The notes under the pieces are model-generated. The model saw only the letters and a program-made list of their open reading frames with translations. It ran no database searches and had not been told where the DNA came from. A stretch of DNA of 64,000 bases from Micromonospora saelicesensis (GTDB lineage: Bacteria; Actinomycetota; Actinomycetes; Mycobacteriales; Micromonosporaceae), in contig NZ_FMCR01000011.1 in the NCBI RefSeq assembly GCF_900091575.1, forward strand, positions 47,609 to 111,608. Direction: 5' to 3'. The translations under genes and the position numbers were made by a program. This document shows, piece after piece, positions 52,961 to 59,940 of the stretch. How positions within the stretch are numbered: the first letter of the stretch is position 1; every line of letters starts with the position of its first letter.

Positions 52961-52968
52961 GGGTGCGG

Positions 52969-54519
52969 TCAGGGGGCCGGGAGGGTGGTGCTCCACAGCG
53001 AGGCACCTTCGCGGTCGCGCAGGTGGACCGTCAGGGCCTCGGACTCACCGTCGATGGTGACCTCACCGAAGTGCTGAAAGCCTCCCGCCGGGCCCGTGTT
53101 GGCCACCGGCGGTGCGTGCACGAAGGCCGCCTGCGGCCCGAACGTGCCGTCCAGCGCGTTCGGGCCGAACGCACCGGCGTGCGCCGGGCCGGAGACGAAC
53201 TCCCAGAACGGGGTGAAGTCGCCGACCGCCGCGCGGGACGGGTCGTAGTGGTGCGCGGCGGAGTAGTGCACGTCGGCGGTCAGGAAGACCATGCCGGTCA
53301 CCCCGGCCCGGTGGGTGGCCCGCAGCACCTCGGCGAACTCCAACTCCCGGCCCGCCGGCGCGCCCGGGTCGCCCTGCGCGACACCCTCCTGCGCGCCCGG
53401 GCCGTCCGGCACCACCACGCCGATCGGCAGGTCGTTGGCGATCACCTTCCAGGTCGCCGTGGAGCGCTTCAGCTCCCGGATCAGCCACTCCCGTTGCTGC
53501 CGGCCGAGCAGACCACGCTTCGGGTCGGCGTACGTGTTGCCGTCGTTCGGGTCCTTGTGGGTACGCATGTCGAGCACGAACACGTCCAGCGACGGCCCGT
53601 ACGACAGCCGCCGGTACATCGGCCCGTCGACCGGCACCGGTAGCCACTCGTTGAACGCCTGGCGGGCCCGGGCGGCGAGCACGTCGACCCGCCGCTCGGT
53701 GTAGCGCGGGTCGTCCAGGATCTCGCCCGGGTACCAGTTGTTCAGGACCTCGTGGTCGTCCCACTGGTTGATCTGCGGCACCGCCGCGGCGAACTCCCGC
53801 AGGTGCTCGTCGAGCAGGTTGTACGCGAACTGCCCGCGGTACTCGGTCAGCGTCTCGGCGACCTTGCTCTTCTCCGGGGTGACCAGGTTGCGCCAGATCC
53901 GCCCGTCGGGCAGCGTCACCGACTCGACCAGCGGGCCGTCGGCGTACACCGTGTCCCCGCTGCACAGGAAGAAGTCCGGCCGGGTCTGCCGCATCGCCCG
54001 GAAGATCGACATGCCGCCGAAGTTCGGGTCGATCCCCCAGCCCTGCCCGACCACGTCGCCGGTCCAGACGAACTTCACGTCGCGCCGCCGGTGCCGCCCC
54101 GGCGCGGTGGTCAGCGTCCCGGTCAGCGGCTCGCTGACCACCCCGTGCCGATCCAGGCTCTCCACCCGCACCCGGTAGTGCAGCCGCTCGGCGTCCGGCA
54201 GGCCCCGCAGCCGGACCTTTCCGGTGAAGTCGCCGTTCGGGCTGAGCACCGGGCCGCGCAGCTTGCGCGCCCCCCGGAAGTCCGGCCGACGGCTCACCTC
54301 GACCAGCATCCGGCCCGGCCGGTCGGCCCGCGTCCAGACCAGCGCAGAGTCCGCGGTCACGTCGCCGCTCTGCACGCCATGGGTGAGCACCGGGCGCGCC
54401 GCCGGGCGCCAGGCCGGGGCGGCGTTCGCGCCGGCACCACCCAGCAGGGCGCCGCCGGCGGCTCCGGCACCGACCACCAGGCCGGTCCGCAGCAGGGTAC
54501 GTCGATCAAGCTCGGTCAT
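52969..54519 (-). CDS. phoD: PhoD-like alkaline phosphatase, Tat-exported
   Basis: 516 residues. A twin-arginine signal LDRRTLLRTGLVVGAGAAGGALLG and cleavage near ANAAP. Fibronectin-like N-terminal domain (VLTHGVQSGDVTADSALVWTRAD), then metallophosphatase motifs KFVWTGDVVGQGWG, FLCSGDTVYADGP, QWDDHEVLNNW, VIANDLPIGVV and LTADVHYSAAHHY. Acts outside the membrane on phosphate esters with calcium and iron in characterised members. ATG 54519 follows GGGAGG. PhoP boxes were not identified. Confidence 0.94.
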   Translation of the reverse strand: MTELDRRTLLRTGLVVGAGAAGGALLGGAGANAAPAWRPAARPVLTHGVQSGDVTADSALVWTRADRPGRMLVEVSRRPDFRGARKLRGPVLSPNGDFTGKVRLRGLPDAERLHYRVRVESLDRHGVVSEPLTGTLTTAPGRHRRRDVKFVWTGDVVGQGWGIDPNFGGMSIFRAMRQTRPDFFLCSGDTVYADGPLVESVTLPDGRIWRNLVTPEKSKVAETLTEYRGQFAYNLLDEHLREFAAAVPQINQWDDHEVLNNWYPGEILDDPRYTERRVDVLAARARQAFNEWLPVPVDGPMYRRLSYGPSLDVFVLDMRTHKDPNDGNTYADPKRGLLGRQQREWLIRELKRSTATWKVIANDLPIGVVVPDGPGAQEGVAQGDPGAPAGRELEFAEVLRATHRAGVTGMVFLTADVHYSAAHHYDPSRAAVGDFTPFWEFVSGPAHAGAFGPNALDGTFGPQAAFVHAPPVANTGPAGGFQHFGEVTIDGESEALTVHLRDREGASLWSTTLPAP

Positions 54520-54740
54520 GCTTCCTCCCGATCATGGGTTGACCCCGTGGGTCTATCGGGCGGAGGTGACCGTGAGCGGCGGCCCGGGTGACGCGAACGC
54601 GAACGCCGGTCGTCGGTCGGTCGGTCGGCGTGCCGCCCACCCCCGCCACCTCGGCGGTATGAGCGGGATCACAGCCGGTGTTGTCACGACCCGGCCCGGC
54701 CCACCCGTCGTACCGGCGTCGGACCGATCAGGAGGTAGTC

Positions 54741-55181
54741 GTGCAACGGATGAACCCGGCCGAGGTCGCACCGCAGGCGTACAAGGCCGTCATGGGGTTG
54801 GAGAAGTACGTCCAGACGAACGTCGACCACACCGTGCTGGAACTGGTGAAGCTGCGGGCGTCGATGATCAACGGGTGCGCGTACTGCGTGGACATGCACA
54901 GCCGGGACGCGCTCGCCGGCGGCGAGTCGAGCCAGCGGCTGTTCGCGGTCGCCACCTGGCGGGAGGCGCCCTTCTTCGACGAGCGGGAGCGGGCCGCGCT
55001 GGCCCTCACCGACGCGGTCACCCGGCTCGGCGAGCACGGGGTGCCGGACGAGGTGTGGAATGACGCCGCGAAGGTCTGGTCGGAGAAGGAACTGGCCGAC
55101 CTCGTCATCGCGATTGCCACAATCAACGTGTGGAATCGGATCGGGGTGACGATGCGGCTGGAGCCTCCGGCCCAGGCGTGA
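54741..55181 (+). CDS. Carboxymuconolactone decarboxylase/AhpD-like protein
   Basis: 146 residues. Active-site pair in NGCAYCVDMHSRDA (C-x2-C and His, about 46-53), typical of AhpD-like peroxidase reductants. GTG 54741 has AGGAGGT at ideal spacing; the in-frame ATG at 54750 is too far from it. Its stop overlaps the start of the sigma factor gene by 4 bp. Proteins of this group are the usual partner and regulon member of ECF41 sigma factors. Confidence 0.93.
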   Translation: MQRMNPAEVAPQAYKAVMGLEKYVQTNVDHTVLELVKLRASMINGCAYCVDMHSRDALAGGESSQRLFAVATWREAPFFDERERAALALTDAVTRLGEHGVPDEVWNDAAKVWSEKELADLVIAIATINVWNRIGVTMRLEPPAQA

Positions 55182-56056
55182 CCACCGAGGCGGCAGCGGA
55201 GGCGGCCGGTGCGCTCGAGGCGCACCGGCCGATGCTGCTTGGGCTCGCGTACCGCCTGCTCGGCAGCCGGCACGACGCGGAGGACGTGCTCCAGGAGGCG
55301 TACCTGCGCTGGCTGGGTGTGGACCGGGCCCGGGTCGAGGAGCCGCGCCGGTACCTGTCCAGGGTGGTCACCCGGTTGGCCCTGGACCGGCTGCGCGCCC
55401 GGCAGGCGGCCCGCGAGACGTACGTCGGGACCTGGCTGCCCGAGCCGGTGCCGACCGCGCCCTCGCCGTTCGGGCCGTTGGACCGGGTGGAGCTACGCGA
55501 CTCGCTCTCCACGGCGTTGCTGCACGTCCTGGAGCGGCTCACCCCGCCGGAGCGGGCGGTGTACGTCCTGCACACGGCCTTCGACCTGCCGTACGCGGAG
55601 ATCGCCGAGATCCTGGACCGGTCCGTCGCCGACTGTCGGCAGCTGTACCACCGGGCGACCGCACGGGTACGGCAGGAGCAGCGTCGGTTCACCGCCAGTC
55701 GCCCGGAGCGGGAGCGGCTGCTGAACGCGTTCCTCGCCGCCGCCCGCGACGGTGACCTGGCGAGGCTCACCGACCTGGTGGCCGCCGACGCCACCGCGTG
55801 GAACGACGGCGGCGGTCGGGCGCGGGCCGCCCTCAACCCGGTCACCGGCGCGGACCGGATCGCCCGGTTCTACGCCGGGGTCTACGGCCCGCGTCACCGA
55901 GTGGCGATGGATCCGGTCGAGCTCAACGGGGAACCGGCGATGCTGATCACCCGCGCGGACGGCAGTCGGTACACGCTGACCATCGCCGCGGCCGACGGAC
56001 GGATCACCGGGATCTACGTGGTCGGCAACCCGGCGAAGGTGCCGGCGCTCGGCTGA
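55178..56056 (+). CDS. ECF41 family sigma factor with fused SnoaL-like domain
   Basis: 292 residues. Sigma-70 regions 2 (AHRPMLLGLAYRLLGSRHDAEDVLQEAYLRWL) and 4 (LTPPERAVYVLHTAFDLPYAEIAEILDRS) without region 3. The linker carries WLPEP and the C-terminal SnoaL-like domain has DGGGR near 225 and NPAKV at the end: the three hallmarks of ECF41. In this family the C-terminal extension replaces an anti-sigma factor and controls activity. GTG 55178, translationally coupled to the AhpD-like gene. The activating signal is unknown. Confidence 0.95.
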   Translation: MTTEAAAEAAGALEAHRPMLLGLAYRLLGSRHDAEDVLQEAYLRWLGVDRARVEEPRRYLSRVVTRLALDRLRARQAARETYVGTWLPEPVPTAPSPFGPLDRVELRDSLSTALLHVLERLTPPERAVYVLHTAFDLPYAEIAEILDRSVADCRQLYHRATARVRQEQRRFTASRPERERLLNAFLAAARDGDLARLTDLVAADATAWNDGGGRARAALNPVTGADRIARFYAGVYGPRHRVAMDPVELNGEPAMLITRADGSRYTLTIAAADGRITGIYVVGNPAKVPALG

Positions 56057-56093
56057 ACCCGGACCTCGGCGGTCGGCCCCGGGCCGGTGGGCG

Positions 56094-56519
56094 TCAGCCC
56101 AGCTCGGGGAACCAGAGCGCGATCTCGCGCTTGGCGCTGTCCGTGGAGTCGGAGGCGTGCACCAGGTTCTCCCGGTTGGACAGCGACAGGTCACCCCGGA
56201 TGGTGCCGGCGGCGGCCTTGCGTCCGTCGGTGGCGCCGACCAGCCCGCGGACCACGTCGATGACCTGGTCGCCGGAGAGCACCAGGGCGACCAGCGGGCC
56301 GCCGGTCATGAAGTCCTTCAGCGGCGGGTAGAACGCCTTGTCGACGTGCTCGGCGTAGTGCTCGTCGGCGAGCGCGGCATCCATCGTCCGGTGCACCATC
56401 GCGTCGATCCGCAGCCCCTTGCGCTCGAAGCGGGAGAGGACCTCGCCGACCAGGCCGCGGCGAACCGCGTCGGGCTTGATCAGAACGAGGCTGCGCTCAT
56501 CCGGGCTGTTGCTGGACAC
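56094..56519 (-). CDS. ndk: Nucleoside diphosphate kinase
   Basis: 141 residues. LVLIKPDAVRRGLVGEVLSRFERKGL, then GTIRGDLSLSNRENLVHASDS with the phosphorylated His. AGGAGGAAC precedes GTG 56519. In related genera it follows folC and DUF4233 directly; here the membrane-VOC gene lies between on the other strand. Confidence 0.97.
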   Translation of the reverse strand: MSSNSPDERSLVLIKPDAVRRGLVGEVLSRFERKGLRIDAMVHRTMDAALADEHYAEHVDKAFYPPLKDFMTGGPLVALVLSGDQVIDVVRGLVGATDGRKAAAGTIRGDLSLSNRENLVHASDSTDSAKREIALWFPELG

Positions 56520-56660
56520 GCTGGGTTCCTCCTGTACGCGCTGAACGCTCGGGATCGGTACGGTCAGCCTAGCGACCCGGTCCCGGCGCCGGCGCGGCGG
56601 CCGGTCTTTCCCCCGGTGGCCGATCCGGCCTAGCCTGGTCCTGACCCCGGGAGGTCCACT

Positions 56661-58136
56661 GTGGCGAATGGCGGGAACCGACCCATCGCGCCGGTACGCA
56701 AGCTGATCGGCGCGGTGCTGGGCACCGTGGCCACGTTCGTCGTCCTGTTCGGGCTCGGCATGACGAGTTGGGCCATCGTGGCTCTCGGGGTCGCCCTGCT
56801 GGTGCTGGCGATCGCGCTGGCGACCGTACGCGGCGGCGGTCGCACGTGGGTCGTCGGCGTCGGGCACGTGCACAGCGCCTCCGAACCACCCACCCAGTAC
56901 GCGTTCGGCCGCTGCGAACTGCAACTGGTGATTGACGCCCCTGGCCTGCCGCCGCGGTCCAAGAAGATCATTGAGCCCAGGGTGCCGGTCTCCAAGTGGC
57001 CGTCGCTGGGCCAGACCCTGCCGATCCGGGTCGCCTTGGACGACCAGCGGCACGTCAAGGTCCTCTGGGACGAGGTGCCGACCCATGCCGAGACCGCCGC
57101 TGCCGTCGCCGATCTTCCGCCGGAGTTCGCCGACGCGGAGGCGATGGACGAGCTGTTGATCCAGCAGGACGCGCCGCCGTGGGCCGACCGCGCACCCGAC
57201 GACGACTTCCGCGACGACTTCCGGGACCCGGTCGGTGACCCGTTCCGCGACCCGCTCGGTGACCCGCTGGGCACCGACCCTTCGCGCGACGACCTCCGTC
57301 GCGACGACCCGGGCGTCATGCCCGAGGAGCGCGAGCCCGTGGTGATGCACCAGAGCCCGGGCGGTCCGGTGGTTCTGGAGGGCGTCGTCGTCGAGCCGCA
57401 GTCCGGTGGGCTGCCCCGACGGGCGACCACTCCGGCACCGCGCCCGCCCGCCGAGGAGCGCTTCGACGAGCCCACCGCCGACCGGTTCGACGCTTCGGAT
57501 GAGAGCGGCACGACCGCCCCACCCGCCGAGGACCCCGTCGACCCGCCCGGCGCGCAGCGCTTCGAGCAGCCCGGCGCGCGGCGCTTCGACCCACCGCCCG
57601 CGCAGCGGCCCGGCCCGGGAGCGGCCGACCCGTTGGACCCACTCGATCTTCCGCTGGACGATCCCTCCCCGGCCGGGGCCGCAGGCACGACCGTGACCGA
57701 CGAGGAGCTGGACCAGGCGATCTTCGGGTTCGAGGCCGGCTCGGCCGCGGACCCCGCCGCGCCGATCAGCGGTGTGGGTCTCACCCTGCTGGTCACCGAC
57801 CTGCCCCGGTCGCTCGGCTTCTACCGCGACGTGCTCGGCTTCAGCGAGGTCGACCAGGGTGCCCACAACGCCGTCCTGGCCTCCGGGACGACCCGGATCG
57901 TCCTGCGCGAGGTGACCGGGGCGGCGCCCATCAGCCGCAGACTCGTGCACGTCAACCTTGAGGTGAGCGACATCGAGGCGGCGTACGAGCGCTTGCGCGA
58001 GTCGGGCGTCCGCTTCACGTACGCGCCCCGGGTGGTCAACCGGGGCACCAAGCTGGAGGTGTGGGCGGCGGCCTTCCGCGACCCGGATGGCCACGGCGTC
58101 GCGCTCACCCAGTGGCGCGAACGCGCCGACGCCTGA
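56661..58136 (+). CDS. Membrane-anchored VOC (glyoxalase-fold) fusion protein
   Basis: 491 residues with an unusual layout. Two N-terminal transmembrane helices (about 14-33 and 37-55); a region of about 110 residues (VVGVGHVHSASEPPTQYAFGRCELQLVIDAPGLPPRSKKIIEPRV ... LPIRVALDDQRHVKVLWDEVP) with a beta-rich look; a disordered Asp/Pro/Arg-rich linker of ~200 residues with FRDPVGDPFRDPLGDPLG repeats; and a C-terminal VOC domain from about 373 (SGVGLTLLVTDLPRSLGFYRDVLGF ... FRDPDGHGVALTQW). GTG 56661 after GGGAGG. It seems an intact fusion, not a frameshift, since one frame covers all parts. Substrate and role unknown. Confidence 0.88.
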   Translation: MANGGNRPIAPVRKLIGAVLGTVATFVVLFGLGMTSWAIVALGVALLVLAIALATVRGGGRTWVVGVGHVHSASEPPTQYAFGRCELQLVIDAPGLPPRSKKIIEPRVPVSKWPSLGQTLPIRVALDDQRHVKVLWDEVPTHAETAAAVADLPPEFADAEAMDELLIQQDAPPWADRAPDDDFRDDFRDPVGDPFRDPLGDPLGTDPSRDDLRRDDPGVMPEEREPVVMHQSPGGPVVLEGVVVEPQSGGLPRRATTPAPRPPAEERFDEPTADRFDASDESGTTAPPAEDPVDPPGAQRFEQPGARRFDPPPAQRPGPGAADPLDPLDLPLDDPSPAGAAGTTVTDEELDQAIFGFEAGSAADPAAPISGVGLTLLVTDLPRSLGFYRDVLGFSEVDQGAHNAVLASGTTRIVLREVTGAAPISRRLVHVNLEVSDIEAAYERLRESGVRFTYAPRVVNRGTKLEVWAAAFRDPDGHGVALTQWRERADA

Positions 58137-58174
58137 CCCGGCCCGCCTTCGGACGGCGCCCGCCGGGTCCGGCG

Positions 58175-58609
58175 TCAGCCGAGAATGACGCGGCGAACGT
58201 GCAACGCGTACGCCCAGACCAGGGCGAAGATGATGCCCAGCCCGAGCAGCGACCAGTGCAGCAGACCGCCCAGCAACAGCAGGCCCTGGAGCACGGTGCC
58301 GGCGTTCCAGGCCCACTGGCGACGCATCATGCCGGCGAGCACCACGGCGGCGACCGCCAGTGCCACCACCGCACCGATCGCGGCGCCGCCGAGGTCACCG
58401 CCGACCACCCGGATCGGCTGGATCGCCAGCAACAGCACCAGCGCCTCCAGGCTGAGCGTGCCAGCACCAAGACCGCGTACCGCCCGCTCCGGGTTGCGCA
58501 ACCCGGAGCGTCGCGGCTGCCCGGCCGTGGGCTCCTCCCCCACCGGCTGCTCGACCGGCGCGCCGGTCGGGTCCTCGGTGGGGTGCGGGTCCCGCTCCGA
58601 ACTGGTCAT
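58175..58609 (-). CDS. DUF4233 membrane protein
   Basis: 144 residues: a polar N-terminus of ~40, then four hydrophobic helices with GLRNPERAVRGLGAGTLSLEALVLLLAIQPIRV and WSLLGLGIIFALVWAYALHVRR. This is the small membrane protein encoded after folC in most Actinobacteria. ATG 58609 overlaps the folC stop (ATGA). Function unknown. Confidence 0.94.
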   Translation of the reverse strand: MTSSERDPHPTEDPTGAPVEQPVGEEPTAGQPRRSGLRNPERAVRGLGAGTLSLEALVLLLAIQPIRVVGGDLGGAAIGAVVALAVAAVVLAGMMRRQWAWNAGTVLQGLLLLGGLLHWSLLGLGIIFALVWAYALHVRRVILG

Positions 58610-59940
58610 CGCTTCAGCAGCCGGCGCGCGTCGGCGACCGTCACCACGGACCCCGTGACCAGCACCCCGACCCCGCTCAGCTCACCGGGGACGTCCTCCT
58701 CGGCCATCGCCACCGCCAGCTCGATCGCATCCGGCATCTCCTCGGCCGAGGCCACCCGCTCCTCGCCGAAGATCTCGGCGGCCAGCGCGGCGAGTTCCTC
58801 CGTCGGCATCGCCCGTGGCGAGGTGTTGCGGGTGACCACCACCTGGTCGACCACCGGCTCCAGCAACTCCAGCAGCGCTTCCGCGTCCTTGTCGGCCAGT
58901 ACGCCGATCACGGCCACCAGCTTGCTGAACGCGAACTCCTCCTGGAGCGCGGTGACGGTGGCCTTCATGCCGTGCGGGTTGTGCGCACCGTCCAACAGGA
59001 TGGTCGGGGCGTTACGGACCCGCTCCAGCCGACCCGGGGAACTGGTCGAGGCGAAGCCCTCCCGGACCGCCTCGATGTCCAGCTGACGTCGAGCCCCCGC
59101 GCCCAGGAACGCCTCCACGGCAGCGAGCGCCATGGCCGCGTTCTGCGCCTGGTGGGCACCGTGCAGCGGAATGAACACGTCGTCGTACACGCCACCCAGC
59201 CCCTGGAGGGTGAGCACCTGACCGCCGACCGCGACCGCCCGACCCAGCACGCCGAACTCGCCGCCCTCCCGGGCGATGGTGGCCCCGACCTCGGCGCAGC
59301 GTTCGAGGAGGGGACCAGCGGCCTCCTCCTCCTGGGCCGCCGAGATCACGGTGGCCCCCGGGTGGATGATGCCGGCCTTGGCCAGCGCGATGTCCTGGAG
59401 CGTGTCACCGAGCCACTCGGTGTGGTCCAGCCCGATCGGGGTGATCACACAGACCCCGGCCTGGAGAACGTTTGTGGCGTCCTCGGCCCCGCCGAGGCCG
59501 ACCTCCACCACCGCGATGTCGATCGGCGCGTCGGCGAAGGTGGCGAACGCCAGCGCGGTGGTCATGTCGAAGTACGTCAGCGGCTCGTCCGACCGCGCGT
59601 CGACCAGCTCGGCCAGCGGTTTGATCTCCCGGTACACCGACGCGAACCGTTCCTCGCTGACCGGTTCCCCGTCCAGGCTGATCCGCTCCCGGACGGTCTC
59701 CAGGTGCGGGCTGGTGTACCGCCCGGTGTGCAGCCCGTGCGCCCGCAACAGCGAGTCGATCATCCGCGCGGTGGAGGTCTTGCCGTTGGTGCCGGTCAGG
59801 TGGATCGCCGGGTACGCCCGCTGCGGGCTGCCGAGCAGGTCGAGCAGCGACTCGATCCGGTCCAGCTCGAAGACCATGCGGGTGAAGCCGCGGGCGTTCA
59901 GCTCGGCTTCGACGGCGGCGAAATCGGTACGGTCGGTCAC
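58606..59940 (-). CDS. folC: Folylpolyglutamate synthase/dihydrofolate synthase
   Basis: 444 residues. Mur-ligase fold: ATP loop AIHLTGTNGKTSTARMID near 46, YTSPHLETVRERI, DIAVVEVGLGGAEDATNVL, then ILLDGAHNPHGMKAT in the C-terminal domain. Adds glutamate to folates. GTG 59940 overlaps the valS stop (GTGA); part of valS-folC-DUF4233. Confidence 0.96.
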   Translation of the reverse strand: MTDRTDFAAVEAELNARGFTRMVFELDRIESLLDLLGSPQRAYPAIHLTGTNGKTSTARMIDSLLRAHGLHTGRYTSPHLETVRERISLDGEPVSEERFASVYREIKPLAELVDARSDEPLTYFDMTTALAFATFADAPIDIAVVEVGLGGAEDATNVLQAGVCVITPIGLDHTEWLGDTLQDIALAKAGIIHPGATVISAAQEEEAAGPLLERCAEVGATIAREGGEFGVLGRAVAVGGQVLTLQGLGGVYDDVFIPLHGAHQAQNAAMALAAVEAFLGAGARRQLDIEAVREGFASTSSPGRLERVRNAPTILLDGAHNPHGMKATVTALQEEFAFSKLVAVIGVLADKDAEALLELLEPVVDQVVVTRNTSPRAMPTEELAALAAEIFGEERVASAEEMPDAIELAVAMAEEDVPGELSGVGVLVTGSVVTVADARRLLKR

